Assembly (NCBI GenBank): GCA_036394575.1
Contig: DASWEY010000016.1
Span: 1-64,000 of the forward strand
Direction: 5' to 3'
DNA length: 64,000 nt
Origin: UKL13-2 sp036394575
GTDB lineage: Bacteria; Pseudomonadota; Gammaproteobacteria; Burkholderiales; Usitatibacteraceae
Numbering within the stretch: the stretch's first letter is position 1; each line of letters begins with the position of its first letter. A program made the position numbers and the translations under genes. Below, one piece after another: positions 51,240 through 60,143 of this stretch. The notes beneath the pieces are model-generated. The model did no database searches. It was not told where the DNA came from and worked only from the letters and a program-made list of their open reading frames with translations.

Positions 51240-51803
51240 TCAAAGCAGGGGCTTTAGCGTATTGCCGCCCGCCGGCACCGGCGTGCGCGCCACGTTCATC
51301 ACCATCGCCAGCAGCCCGTAGTAACCGCAAATGCCGGTGAGATCGATCACGCCGCGTTCGCCGAACTTGCCGGCGATGCGCGCATAGCTCGCATCCGACA
51401 CCGCACGGTTCACATGCAGTTCCATGCAGAAGTTGTAGACCATTTCTTCGCCGTCGCTCATCGCGGGCGGGCGGCGTCCGTCGGCAATGGCGGCAATGGT
51501 GTCGGCACTGACGCCGACTTCGGCGGCGATCTTCGAATGCACATGCCATTCGAAGCCCTGCGTCCACCAGCGCGACACGATCAGGATGGTGAATTCCGAC
51601 AGCTGCGGCGGCAGCGCCGAGTTGTAGCGCAGGTATTCGCCGGTCTTCTGCACGCGCCGCAGCAGTTCCGGCGAGCGCAACAAGGGCACGAAGGGGCCGA
51701 ACACCGCGCCTCTGGGGCCCGAGGCAAGTTCCCTGGCGGCCTCGCGCTGCTCCGCGCTCATATCGGCATCGGCGATCGGCGGCATCCGGTCCTGCATGTT
51801 CAT
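51240..51803 (-). CDS. carboxymuconolactone decarboxylase/AhpD-family protein
   Basis: 187-aa helical protein of the CMD/AhpD superfamily. The core segment FEWHVHSKIAAEVGVSADTIAAIADG is typical. No CxxC peroxidase pair is present, so alkylhydroperoxidase activity is unlikely; the family also holds decarboxylases and unknowns. Its start overlaps the Bug receptor stop (ATGA), linking it to uptake of a carboxylate or aromatic acid. Exact reaction unknown. Confidence 0.85.
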   Translation of the reverse strand: MNMQDRMPPIADADMSAEQREAARELASGPRGAVFGPFVPLLRSPELLRRVQKTGEYLRYNSALPPQLSEFTILIVSRWWTQGFEWHVHSKIAAEVGVSADTIAAIADGRRPPAMSDGEEMVYNFCMELHVNRAVSDASYARIAGKFGERGVIDLTGICGYYGLLAMVMNVARTPVPAGGNTLKPLL

Positions 51804-52768
51804 TCTCCCGCCTTGATCTTGTTGTCGCGGATGACCTTGGCCCAGCGGTCGATCTCGCCGTCGACAAACGTGCTCAACTCATCGGGGGAAGAGACGACGA
51901 TTTCCATGCCCTGCGCCACCAGCTTGTCGCGTACCGCCGGCTCGTTGAGCACTTTCACCAGCGCCGCATTCATCGCATGGATGATGGCCGGCGGCGTTTT
52001 GGCCGGCGCAAAGACACCCCACCAGGCCACCGACTCATAACCCGGAAAGCCCTGCTCGGCGATGGTCTTCACCTCCGGATATTTGGGAATGCGTCTGGCC
52101 GAGGTCACCGCCAGCGGCACCAGGTTCTTGCCGTCGACTTGCGGGCTGATCAGGAACACCGTGCCGGCGATCAGCGGCACATGCCCGGCCACCGCATCCT
52201 GCAAGGCCGGCCCGCCGCCCTTGTAGGGTACGTGCGTCAACTCGAAATGGCCCTGATTCTGCAACTGCGTCATCGCCAGATGCGCGAGGCTGCCCGAGCC
52301 GATGCTGCCGAAGCCGTATTTGCCCGGCTCTTTTTTGGCGGCCGCCACCACATCGGCGAAACTCCTGAAACCTGTGGATGGATGCGCGGCGACCATCATC
52401 GCCGATTTCGAAATCAGCATTACCGGCAGCAGGTCTTTTTTGGTGTCGTAGGACAGATTCGGAATCAGGCTGGGGTTCACGCCGTGCGTATCAAACACTA
52501 CCGCGAAGGTGTAGCCGTCCGGCTCGGAATGCGCAACCGCGGCAGTGCCGATCGAACCCGAGGCGCCGCCTTTGTTATCGACAACCACCGGCTGATTCAA
52601 CACCTGTTGCAGGGGCTGCGACAGAATACGCGCCACCTGATCGACCGAGCCGCCCGGCGGGAACACCGCGACCAGCTTGACCGGTTTCGCGGGCCAGGCT
52701 TGCGCCTGGATTGAAGCGGGTGCGGCCAATACGGCCGCAGCGGCCAGCGCCGCAAATGCACATCTCAT
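51800..52768 (-). CDS. Bug/TctC-family periplasmic solute-binding protein
   Basis: 322-aa exported receptor of the Bug family, very abundant in Burkholderiales, that binds tricarboxylates, aromatic acids or amino acids. A signal peptide (MRCAFAALAAAAVLAAPAS) ends near IQAQ. Family segments are PVKLVAVFPPGGSVDQVARI, VDNKGGASGSIG and YKGGGPALQDAVAGHV. The ATG at 52768 has GGAGG upstream and is preferred to one four codons earlier. No TctAB membrane proteins are nearby, as is usual for orphan Bug receptors. The downstream partner is the CMD-family gene. Confidence 0.92.
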   Translation of the reverse strand: MRCAFAALAAAAVLAAPASIQAQAWPAKPVKLVAVFPPGGSVDQVARILSQPLQQVLNQPVVVDNKGGASGSIGTAAVAHSEPDGYTFAVVFDTHGVNPSLIPNLSYDTKKDLLPVMLISKSAMMVAAHPSTGFRSFADVVAAAKKEPGKYGFGSIGSGSLAHLAMTQLQNQGHFELTHVPYKGGGPALQDAVAGHVPLIAGTVFLISPQVDGKNLVPLAVTSARRIPKYPEVKTIAEQGFPGYESVAWWGVFAPAKTPPAIIHAMNAALVKVLNEPAVRDKLVAQGMEIVVSSPDELSTFVDGEIDRWAKVIRDNKIKAGE

Positions 52769-52866
52769 GACTTCCTCCATGGGTTTAACGGCTTGTTTTT
52801 CCCCATTCTAGCGGTTTCACTGTATTCACAAAGGGGTTCCCAGCCTGCATGCTAATCTTGCGCGCC

Positions 52867-53526
52867 ATGACCACTTTCGATCATCTGGTAATCGGCTGCG
52901 CCGATCTGGCGCGCGGCAAGGTTTGGCTGGAACGCTTTCTCGGCGTGACCCTCAGCGATGTCGGCACGCACGTACGCATGGGCACGCACAACCGCCTGCT
53001 GTCATTGGGGCCGAATTGCTACCTGGAACTGATCGCCATCGACCCCGCTGGCCGCAATTCATCAGTGCCGCCCTTCATGCCGCGCTGGTTCGGCCTCGAT
53101 ACCCGCGATGTCCAGGAGCGCATCGCGCTAAAGCCGCGTTTGCTGGGCTGGGCGGCTCGCACCGACGCCATCGATACCTTGAGCGAGAAAACCGCCGGCC
53201 TGCTCGGCAGCGTGCAGTCGATGGAACGCGGCGATTTCAAATGGCGCATCACCATTCCCGAAGATGGTTATCCGGTGGAAGCCGGCCTGTTGCCGGCGCT
53301 GATTCAATGGGACGTACCCATCCATCCCTGCCAGCGCCTGCCCGACCAGGGCTGCCGTCTCGAGTGGATGGAAGCCGCGCATCCCCATCCGGCAAAAATC
53401 CGTTACCTGCTGGATGAGCTCGGATTGGCGGGCATGCTGACGCTGACCGCCACGCCGCCCTACTCCGGCATGACCATGTGCGCCTACATTCGCACCCCGA
53501 CAGGCGTAAAAACGCTGATGAGCTAG
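52867..53526 (+). CDS. VOC/glyoxalase-like family protein
   Basis: 219-aa protein of the glyoxalase-like group (vicinal oxygen chelate fold). It starts MTTFDHLVIGCADL with the first metal-His position and has YLELIAIDP as the conserved beta-strand Glu. Substrate is unknown; family members include dioxygenases, isomerases and resistance proteins. The ATG at 52867 matches the family start, while the one six codons upstream is less likely. It is a single gene divergent from the Bug receptor. Confidence 0.82.
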   Translation: MTTFDHLVIGCADLARGKVWLERFLGVTLSDVGTHVRMGTHNRLLSLGPNCYLELIAIDPAGRNSSVPPFMPRWFGLDTRDVQERIALKPRLLGWAARTDAIDTLSEKTAGLLGSVQSMERGDFKWRITIPEDGYPVEAGLLPALIQWDVPIHPCQRLPDQGCRLEWMEAAHPHPAKIRYLLDELGLAGMLTLTATPPYSGMTMCAYIRTPTGVKTLMS

Positions 53527-53565
53527 GCATCTCGCGTTGCGGCGGCGCCTGCTACACTGGATCGC

Positions 53566-54069
53566 ATGAAAATTGCCATGCCGCTCAAACGCATCGCGCT
53601 CGGCTTGTTTGCCATCGCGGCGCTCATCGGCGCACTCATCGCCATCGAATATTCAGGAGGACACCCCATGGGACTTTTTTCCGGCTCACGCCCCGACGGA
53701 CTCGGTTTCAACAACGGCCAATTCAAGGCGCCGCCGTGGAAGCCGAACTGCGTGTCGTCCACCGTCGATAAATCCGACACCAAGCATTACATTGCGCCAC
53801 TGGCTTTTTCGGGCGATGCCGCCTCGGCTTGGCTGAAACTGGTCGGCACCGTGAAGGCGCAGCCCAATACCGCCGTCATCAAGGAACAGCCCGATTATCT
53901 GTACGCCGAATTCAAAAGCGCCGGCCTCGGTTTTGTCGACGACGTGGAATTCGCGCTGGACGCCAAGGCCGGCGTCGTCCAGGTACGCTCCGCGTCACGG
54001 CTGGGCATTCGCGATTTCGGGGTCAATCGCAAACGGATTGAAAATTTGCGCGCGCAGTTCAGAGGATAA
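53566..54069 (+). CDS. DUF1499 family membrane-anchored protein
   Basis: 167-aa protein with one N-terminal membrane segment (ALGLFAIAALIGALIAIEY), then the DUF1499 domain with RPDGLGFNNGQFKAPPWKPN and FRSAS-like QVRSASRLGIRDFGVNRKR. Function is unknown for the family. A strong internal Shine-Dalgarno (AGGAGG) stands 7 bp before an in-frame ATG at 53668, so a soluble form lacking the membrane segment could also be made, or may even be the main product. Confidence 0.82.
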   Translation: MKIAMPLKRIALGLFAIAALIGALIAIEYSGGHPMGLFSGSRPDGLGFNNGQFKAPPWKPNCVSSTVDKSDTKHYIAPLAFSGDAASAWLKLVGTVKAQPNTAVIKEQPDYLYAEFKSAGLGFVDDVEFALDAKAGVVQVRSASRLGIRDFGVNRKRIENLRAQFRG

Positions 54070-54100
54070 AAAGGCGGCGAATCGAAAACGGCGAATGCGA

Positions 54101-55054
54101 TCAGGCCCGCATCGTCGGCCGCATACGGCCCTCATCGATTCGCAGCGCGCCAATTTTCAGCAGATCACTCAGCATCGCCTCGGCCAGCGCCTCAAAATCA
54201 AGGTGCAGAAAACGTTCGCTCAGTTCGCCATAAACCGGCACGCGCGCGAGATAAGCCGGCAATTCGTCCACCGGCATGCTGCCCTTGTCGAGCAAGGCAA
54301 ACACGAACAGGCCCTTCACCACATTGCGCGCATTCCTGGCCGGGTCGGCGGCCAGCGCCTTAAGCCGGCTGCGCGCAACAGAAAGTGCGGCGGCAACGTC
54401 GCCGAACGGCGCGCCGTGGCCGGGAATGACCAGGCGCGGATTCAATGCCTCGATCGCATCCAGGGTGCTGAAAGCCGCATCGATAAAGACGTTTGAGCCG
54501 ATGGCACCATGCGCGCCGGGCGAATCGCCCGGAAACACAAAGCCCATGCCGCGCTCCCACAGCGCATCGCCGGTAATCAGGATGCGTAGCTCGGCGCACC
54601 AGAACATCAGCGCATCCATATCGTGACCGGGGGCGGCGATCGCTTCCCATTGCAACCCGGCCCCGGCAAACATATCGCCGGCATCGATGGTGTCGTCGAA
54701 GCGAAATTCCTCGGCGTACTGGTCCATCTGCGCCGACCAGCAGCTTTGCGCCGTCCACGGCACGATATGGCGGACCTCGCCCGCTGGAATGGTCACGCGA
54801 CACCCGTAGCGTTCACGCAGCGCACGGTTGCCGCCCATATGGTCGCTATGGCAATGCGTGTTGATGAGCTGCGCCAGCGGTGCACCGTTCAATGCCTGCG
54901 CGACGGCTGCCAGCGTCTGCGTCGCGTGGCGGCCATAACCGCTGTCAATGAGCACACCACCCGTAGATGCGGTCAACACGATCTGGTTGCAGTTCAGCCA
55001 GCCGCGCTCGATGACGGTGACGCCGGGCTGCAATGGATGAAAGATCGCGGGCAT
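54101..55054 (-). CDS. MBL-fold metallohydrolase
   Basis: 317-aa metallo-beta-lactamase-fold hydrolase. The zinc motif is THCHSDHMGGN, with further ligands in APGHDMDALM, TGDALWE and IPGHGAP. The C-terminal helical extension (about residues 225-317) resembles that of glyoxalase II-like or beta-lactamase 2-like proteins. No signal peptide. The ATG at 55054 (MPAIFHPLQPG) is preferred over a TTG at 55069. Substrate unknown. It stands alone, divergent from the lpxR gene. Confidence 0.85.
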   Translation of the reverse strand: MPAIFHPLQPGVTVIERGWLNCNQIVLTASTGGVLIDSGYGRHATQTLAAVAQALNGAPLAQLINTHCHSDHMGGNRALRERYGCRVTIPAGEVRHIVPWTAQSCWSAQMDQYAEEFRFDDTIDAGDMFAGAGLQWEAIAAPGHDMDALMFWCAELRILITGDALWERGMGFVFPGDSPGAHGAIGSNVFIDAAFSTLDAIEALNPRLVIPGHGAPFGDVAAALSVARSRLKALAADPARNARNVVKGLFVFALLDKGSMPVDELPAYLARVPVYGELSERFLHLDFEALAEAMLSDLLKIGALRIDEGRMRPTMRA

Positions 55055-55246
55055 GTATGAAATGGGCAATATTGTCCTGATGGTATCACCCGCGCAACAG
55101 CCCGATCATCGGCGTACAAAGCACAGACGCCGCCGCGGTTTGCCGGTAAAATCCAGCGCCAAACCTTGCGGGCGATGACAGCGACAGCGCGCATCGGCCG
55201 CCGCCCGTCTCCCCGCACTTACCGGACCTTCAAATTGTCGAATCCC

Positions 55247-56383
55247 ATGTCCTCGCCTGCCCGCGGCCATTGCCGTTCATTACTGCTGTGCTGTTCATTC
55301 TGCTGCGCATTTCTTCTGCCCGGCGGCGTCGCCGCGCAGACACCGAATTCCTCTGCTACGGAGGTGAAGCCCGCCGCCCCCAGCCTCTCGCGGTGTGATG
55401 GCAGCACCGGCATTGCCGGCATCAAGCGCTATCCTGAGACTTTCACCTTCAAGCTCGAGAACGACCTCTTCGCCGGCACCGACGCCGACTATACCAATGG
55501 CATCAAGCTCTCCTGGGTGTCGGCCAATGTGCAGGATTACTCGAACGATCCCTGCCTGCCGCAATGGGTGCGCGGCATCAACCGCACGCTCGAGTTCGTC
55601 GACCGCGGCAGCTATGCCTCGCGCAATATGAGCATCAGCCTCGGCCAGTCGATGTTCACGCCCAAGAACCCCGACCTGAACCCGCCCGACCCCAAGGACC
55701 GCCCCTATGCCGGCTGGCTGTATCTCGGCCTCGGCTACAACGCCCGCGGCGCCGATTTCATGCGCACCTATGAACTCAATCTCGGCGTGGTCGGCCCGGC
55801 TGCACTGGGCCGCCAGTCGCAGGACCTGATCCACGATGCGCGCGATATCAAGCGATTTGAAGGCTGGGAGCACCAGCTCGGCAATGAACTGGGTGTGCAG
55901 CTGATTTCCGAGCGCAAGGACAAATGGACTTCGACGCCAGGACTTTTCGGACTCTCGGTCGACGCCATCACCCACTACGGCGCCAGCCTCGGCAATGTGG
56001 CCACCTATGCCAACGTGGGTGGTGAAGTGCGCATCGGCTTCTACCTGCCCGACGACTTCGGCACCTCCTCGATTCGCCCCGGGGGCGACAATGCCGCCCC
56101 ATTTTTTGACCGTGACCGCCGCGGTAGCTCCTCCACCGGACTGCATATTTTCGCCTCGGTCGACGCTCGCGCCGTGGCGCGCAATATTTTTCTCGACGGC
56201 AACACCTTCCGCGACAGCCCGCATGTCGAAAAAAAGACCTTGGTCGCCGATTCCGCGCTGGGTGTGGCCTGGATCTGGAAAACCGGCAAGATCGCCTACG
56301 CCCACTATCTGCGCACCAAGGAATTCAAGGGACAGGAGAAGCCGCAGGCGTTTGGGTCGATTACCTTGAGTTTGAATTTCTGA
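55247..56383 (+). CDS. lpxR: LpxR-family outer-membrane lipid A deacylase
   Basis: 378-aa outer-membrane beta-barrel protein of the LpxR (DUF2219) family, which removes the 3'-acyloxyacyl chain of lipid A. A signal peptide (SLLLCCSFCCAFLLPGG, cleavage near AAQ) starts at 55247. The family motif FKLENDLFAGTDADYTNG carries the conserved Asn-Asp active-site pair, and KDRPYAGWLYLGLGY is also characteristic. The chain ends in an aromatic residue (LSLNF), as expected for BAM-assembled barrels. Deacylase activity is by homology. It links with lptF as an envelope function. Confidence 0.88.
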   Translation: MSSPARGHCRSLLLCCSFCCAFLLPGGVAAQTPNSSATEVKPAAPSLSRCDGSTGIAGIKRYPETFTFKLENDLFAGTDADYTNGIKLSWVSANVQDYSNDPCLPQWVRGINRTLEFVDRGSYASRNMSISLGQSMFTPKNPDLNPPDPKDRPYAGWLYLGLGYNARGADFMRTYELNLGVVGPAALGRQSQDLIHDARDIKRFEGWEHQLGNELGVQLISERKDKWTSTPGLFGLSVDAITHYGASLGNVATYANVGGEVRIGFYLPDDFGTSSIRPGGDNAAPFFDRDRRGSSSTGLHIFASVDARAVARNIFLDGNTFRDSPHVEKKTLVADSALGVAWIWKTGKIAYAHYLRTKEFKGQEKPQAFGSITLSLNF

Positions 56384-56448
56384 TTGCGATATTCGATACG
56401 GAAATATGTCGATTGCATAATGGTAACGTTTAAGTTACTATTAAAACG

Positions 56449-56835
56449 ATGAAAATCCGGGTCGAAGAGTACATTTGCGAGAACGAATCCAACCCGTACC
56501 GTGCATGGTTCGAGAATCTGGACGTGCATGCGGCGGCGAAAGTCGCGACAGCACTCTTGCGTCTGGAACTGGGCAATACGTCCAATGTGAAATGGTTCGG
56601 AGGAATAGGCGAATATCGAGTCGACTGGGGCCCCGGGTATCGAATTTACCTGGCTAAAGACGGCGATTCATTAGTGATCTTATTTGGCGGTGGAACGAAA
56701 AAAGGTCAGCAGGCGGATATCGATCGATCAAAAGCGCTCCATCAGGAATATAAAGCGCGCAAGAAAATGATTACGACGCAAGAAATGAACGCCACAAAAG
56801 TTAAGGCAGTAAAAGCATCTAAAGGAAAAAGGTAA
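56449..56835 (+). CDS. RelE/HigB-like toxin (HI1419 family)
   Basis: 128-aa protein. Residues 1-105 match the HI1419-type RelE/ParE toxins: RLELGNTSNVKWFGGIGEYR, then GPGYRIYLAKDG and LFGGGTKKGQQADI. Such toxins are ribosome-dependent mRNA nucleases. An extra Lys-rich tail of about 22 residues (ending KAVKASKGKR) is not usual. No Shine-Dalgarno is visible before the ATG. A GTAAC-N6-GTTAC inverted repeat (56423-56438) just upstream may be the antitoxin operator. The antitoxin gene begins 5 bp after the stop. Confidence 0.85.
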   Translation: MKIRVEEYICENESNPYRAWFENLDVHAAAKVATALLRLELGNTSNVKWFGGIGEYRVDWGPGYRIYLAKDGDSLVILFGGGTKKGQQADIDRSKALHQEYKARKKMITTQEMNATKVKAVKASKGKR

Positions 56836-56840
56836 TCGAT

Positions 56841-57155
56841 ATGGCACTGACACGCGATTTCAAGCAAACCGTCGTCGAACGCGCGCAACGCGACCCGGCT
56901 TTCGGCAAAGCGCTTCTCGATGAAGCCGCTACGCTGTTCCTCAATGGTGAGCCTGATACAGCACGCTTGATACTTCGGGATCTGGTCAATGCGACCGTTG
57001 GTTTCGAGGGACTCGCGGCGGTAACCGATAAACCGAGCAAGAGCCTGCACCGCATGTTGTCCGAACATGGCAACCCCAGCATGGATAACCTGGCCGCCAT
57101 TTTCGGCGCGGTGCGCGAGAATCTTGGGGTCAAGATTCAGGTGAAGACGGCCTGA
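56841..57155 (+). CDS. HigA-like antitoxin (HI1420 family)
   Basis: 104-aa DNA-binding antitoxin. The N-terminal ALTRDFKQTVVERAQRDPAF is characteristic, and the helix-turn-helix is the region GLAAVTDKPSKSLHRMLSEHGNPSMDNLAAI. It neutralises the preceding toxin and probably represses the operon. Toxin-first order is that of higBA-type modules. Base composition is AT-richer than neighbours, suggesting recent arrival. Confidence 0.88.
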   Translation: MALTRDFKQTVVERAQRDPAFGKALLDEAATLFLNGEPDTARLILRDLVNATVGFEGLAAVTDKPSKSLHRMLSEHGNPSMDNLAAIFGAVRENLGVKIQVKTA

Positions 57156-57235
57156 TTTTTTGCTGAGTTCGCGAATATTTCAAAAAAAAATCCACCGACT
57201 CTAAGTGTTCTCGCGATTCTAAACTTCGATTTTCT

Positions 57236-57829
57236 ATGGCCACCAAAGAAGACATTCTTGAGCAACTCGTTGAGGAGTTTCTCCTTCATAAGGGTTACTT
57301 TGTGCGCCATAACGTTAAGTTTCTCCCTCGCAAAGATCATCCAGATTTCATTTCAAACCAAGATTCAAATCACAGTGACATTGATGCAATCGGTTACCAC
57401 CCTATGCTCAATGGGGCGGAGCGCGTCTGGGCGGTGAGTTGCAAGAGCTGGCAAGGCGGGTTCGAGCCGGCGGCTGAACTACGAAATATTCGGGAAAAAC
57501 GGGTCGTGCGTGGCCGCGATGCATGGAAAGGTTTTCGAGAACTCGTTGTCCCCAAATGGTCTGAGGCCTTTGTCGAAGCGGTTGAAGCAGCAACGGGACA
57601 AAAAGAATTTATCTACGTCTTGGCAGTAACAAAGGTTGTGGGGGAAAAGAGTGTTTGGGAGGCAAATGAAGATTTTGCACGCGCACTGCACGGCAATCCA
57701 ATTCGAGTTGTCGAATTGAAAGATTTGCTTCGCGCCATTTATCCCGCATTGAACACAACGCTCGCTGGTACCGAGGTAGGACGTATGCTCCAATTGTTCA
57801 AGGCGACCGGTATCAAAATTGATTCCTAA
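57236..57829 (+). CDS. putative restriction-endonuclease-like protein of unknown function
   Basis: 197-aa protein with no firm family. The order Glu in LVEEFLLHKGYFVR, then SDIDAIGYH and VWAVSCKSWQGG resembles a PD-(D/E)xK nuclease core with SCK in place of the usual ExK or QxK. This resembles the Mrr-type layout. The rest is mainly helical. It follows the toxin-antitoxin pair by 80 bp in the same AT-richer patch, consistent with a small defence or mobile cargo. Nuclease activity is a hypothesis. Confidence 0.6.
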   Translation: MATKEDILEQLVEEFLLHKGYFVRHNVKFLPRKDHPDFISNQDSNHSDIDAIGYHPMLNGAERVWAVSCKSWQGGFEPAAELRNIREKRVVRGRDAWKGFRELVVPKWSEAFVEAVEAATGQKEFIYVLAVTKVVGEKSVWEANEDFARALHGNPIRVVELKDLLRAIYPALNTTLAGTEVGRMLQLFKATGIKIDS

Positions 57830-57972
57830 CCAAATGAAGGGCGAATCCCTAAATGTAGGATGCATATCGCGGTATCCCAACGCAACTTTCCCAACATATT
57901 GAATGCTGTTGCACACCTCCGCGCACCAACCGACGCAATCGCTATTCAAGCGGCCCCAACACCCTTCCCGGC

Positions 57973-57978
57973 TATAAT
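57973..57978 (+). promoter_or_regulatory. candidate -10 box upstream of SDR gene
   Basis: An exact TATAAT lies 44 bp before the ATG of the short-chain dehydrogenase at 58023. No matching -35 hexamer is seen at 16-18 bp, so an activator or extended contact would be needed. Confidence 0.3.
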
Positions 57979-58022
57979 TTCGGCCTCGTGCAAATCTGCA
58001 CCCTCCTATTCAAAGCAAATCC

Positions 58023-58790
58023 ATGCAAATCCAAAATCACACCTTCCTCATCGCCGGTGGCGGCTCGGGCTTGGGCGCGGCGACTGCCCGTCTGCTCGTC
58101 GCCAATGGCGGCAATGTCGTGCTGGCCGATGTCAACAAGGCCGCCGGCGAAAAAATGGCGGCGGAGTTCGGCGCCAAGGCCAAATTCATTGAAACCAATG
58201 TAACGTCCGAGGCCAGCGTGCAGACTACGGTTGATCTGTGCATCTCGGCTTTCGGCGGCATTCATGGCGCCGTCAATTGCGCGGGTGTGGCCCCAGGCGA
58301 ACGCGTAGTCGGCAAGAGCGGGCCGCATTCCCTGGTCAATTTCACGCGCACCATCAATATCAACCTGATCGGCACCTTCAACGTCATTCGCCTGGCGGCC
58401 AATGCGATGTCGACTTCTGCGCCGAACGCGTCCGGTGAGCGCGGCGTGATCATCAATACCTCGTCGGTGGCCTCGTTCGAAGGCCAGATCGGCCAGGCCG
58501 GTTATGCCGCCTCCAAGGCCGGCGTCAACGGCATGACCCTGCCGATCGCCCGTGAGCTGGCCAAGTTCGGTATCCGCGTCATGACCATCGCCCCGGGGAT
58601 TTTCGATACACCGATGCTTGCCGGCATGTCCGAGGAAATCCGCGCCTCTCTAGGCGCGCAGGTGCCGTTCCCGCCGCGCCTCGGCCGGCCGGATGAATAC
58701 GCGGCCCTGGCCAAACACATCATCGAGAACGAGGTGCTGAACGGCGAAGTGATCCGGCTGGATGGCGCCATCAGAATGGGCGCAAAATAG
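58023..58790 (+). CDS. SDR family 3-hydroxyacyl-CoA dehydrogenase (HSD10-like)
   Basis: 255-aa classical SDR. The NAD site is IAGGGSGLGAATA, the catalytic residues are the Ser of NTSSVASFEGQ and YAASKAG. The C-terminal ARELAKFGIRVMTIAPGIFDTPML and the QVPFPPRLGRP segment match type 2 3-hydroxyacyl-CoA dehydrogenases (HSD17B10 group), which oxidise 2-methyl-3-hydroxybutyryl-CoA or straight-chain analogues. It opens a plus-strand run of acyl-CoA genes. Confidence 0.9.
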   Translation: MQIQNHTFLIAGGGSGLGAATARLLVANGGNVVLADVNKAAGEKMAAEFGAKAKFIETNVTSEASVQTTVDLCISAFGGIHGAVNCAGVAPGERVVGKSGPHSLVNFTRTININLIGTFNVIRLAANAMSTSAPNASGERGVIINTSSVASFEGQIGQAGYAASKAGVNGMTLPIARELAKFGIRVMTIAPGIFDTPMLAGMSEEIRASLGAQVPFPPRLGRPDEYAALAKHIIENEVLNGEVIRLDGAIRMGAK

Positions 58791-58849
58791 CGTCTGCAAC
58801 AAAAATACCAAGCGCCCGCTGGCGGCACCGCGATTGAGGACAAGACAAT

Positions 58850-60016
58850 ATGATTTTCGATACCCATATCACCGACGATACCGACGCCCTGCGCGATACC
58901 GTCAAACGCATGTGCGATGCGGAGCTGGCGCCGCGCGCCGCGCAGATCGACCATGACAACGCCTTTCCGATGGACATGTGGAAAAAGTTGGGTGACCTCG
59001 GCCTGCTCGGCATTTCGGTGGCCGAAGAGTACGGCGGCACCGGCATGGGCTACCTGGCGCATACCGTGGCGATGGAAGAAGTGTCGCGCGCCTCGGCCTC
59101 GGTGGGCCTGGCCTATGGCGCGCATTCCAATCTGTGCGTGAACAATCTTTACTTGAACGGCACGGAGGCGCAGAAGAACAAATATCTGCCCAAGCTGTGC
59201 TCGGGCGATTTCGTCGGCGCGCTGGCGATGTCCGAGCCCGGCGCCGGCTCCGACGTGGTCGGCTCGATGAGCTGCCGTGCCGAGAAAAAAGGCGACCGTT
59301 ATATCGCCAATGGCAACAAGATGTGGATCACCAACGGCCCGCACGCCGATGTGCTGATTGTCTACATGCGCACCGCGCCGAAGGAAATGGGCTCGAAAGC
59401 GATGACCGCGTTCATCATCGAAAAAGGCATGAAGGGTTTCAGTACCGCACAGAAGCTCGACAAGCTCGGCATGCGTGGCTCGGACACCTGCGAGCTGGTA
59501 TTTGAAGACTGCGAGATCCCGGCGGAGAACGTGCTCGGCAGCGTCAACGGCGGCTCGAAGGTGCTGATGAGCGGCCTTGACACCGAACGCACCGTGCTTT
59601 CCGGCGGGCCGATCGGCATCATGCAGGCGGCGATGGATATCGTGCTGCCCTATCTGCACCAGCGCAAACAGTTCGGCCAGGCCATCGGCACTTTCGGCCT
59701 GATGCAGGGCAAGGTGGCGGACATGTATGTGGCCCTGCAGTCCTCGCGCGCCTTCACCTATCGCGTCGCCGAGATGCTCGATCAGGGCCGCGGCCGCGCC
59801 GCGCGCAAGGATGCGGCGGCCTGCATTTTGTACGCCTCGGAATCCGCTGTGAAAGTGGCACTGGAAGCCATTCAAACCCTGGGCGGCAATGGCTATATCA
59901 ATGAATACCCGGCCGGTCGTTTGCTGCGCGATGCGAAGCTGTATGACATTGGGGCCGGAACAAATGAAATTCGCAGAATGTTGATTGGCCGAGAGTTGTT
60001 TGGCGAATCGGCTTGA
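58850..60016 (+). CDS. isovaleryl-CoA dehydrogenase-like acyl-CoA dehydrogenase
   Basis: 388-aa FAD enzyme. The usual C-terminal catalytic Glu position (YEGTSEI in short-chain enzymes) is YDIGAGTNEI, i.e. no Glu there. The alternative base is the Glu in GLDTERTVLSGGPIGIM, the pattern of isovaleryl-CoA dehydrogenase. This points to leucine catabolism. FAD-binding GALAMSEPGAGSDVVG and MWITNGPHAD are normal. It lies 59 bp after the SDR gene. A pair of palindromic repeats follows. Confidence 0.9.
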   Translation: MIFDTHITDDTDALRDTVKRMCDAELAPRAAQIDHDNAFPMDMWKKLGDLGLLGISVAEEYGGTGMGYLAHTVAMEEVSRASASVGLAYGAHSNLCVNNLYLNGTEAQKNKYLPKLCSGDFVGALAMSEPGAGSDVVGSMSCRAEKKGDRYIANGNKMWITNGPHADVLIVYMRTAPKEMGSKAMTAFIIEKGMKGFSTAQKLDKLGMRGSDTCELVFEDCEIPAENVLGSVNGGSKVLMSGLDTERTVLSGGPIGIMQAAMDIVLPYLHQRKQFGQAIGTFGLMQGKVADMYVALQSSRAFTYRVAEMLDQGRGRAARKDAAACILYASESAVKVALEAIQTLGGNGYINEYPAGRLLRDAKLYDIGAGTNEIRRMLIGRELFGESA

Positions 60017-60023
60017 ATTCGTC

Positions 60024-60121
60024 GTTCCCACGCAGGTGGGAACCCAGTGACTCTGCCTTTGATTTTGAAATTTATTTTGATTATTAACCTAACGCCGCTG
60101 GATTCCCGCCTTCGCGGGAAT
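60024..60121. repeat. paired NNTTCCC-N8-GGGAA palindromes
   Basis: Two 20-bp palindromes, GTTCCCACGCAGGTGGGAAC (60024-60043) and ATTCCCGCCTTCGCGGGAAT (60102-60121), flank about 58 bp of AT-rich DNA, with CCAG/CTGG facing each other. The second fits the ATTCCC-N8-GGGAAT form of the neisserial dRS3 repeat. It separates the acyl-CoA dehydrogenase from the thiolase gene and ends just before the thiolase ribosome site. Confidence 0.7.
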
Positions 60122-60143
60122 GACGGCGCAAAAGGAGTTCACC

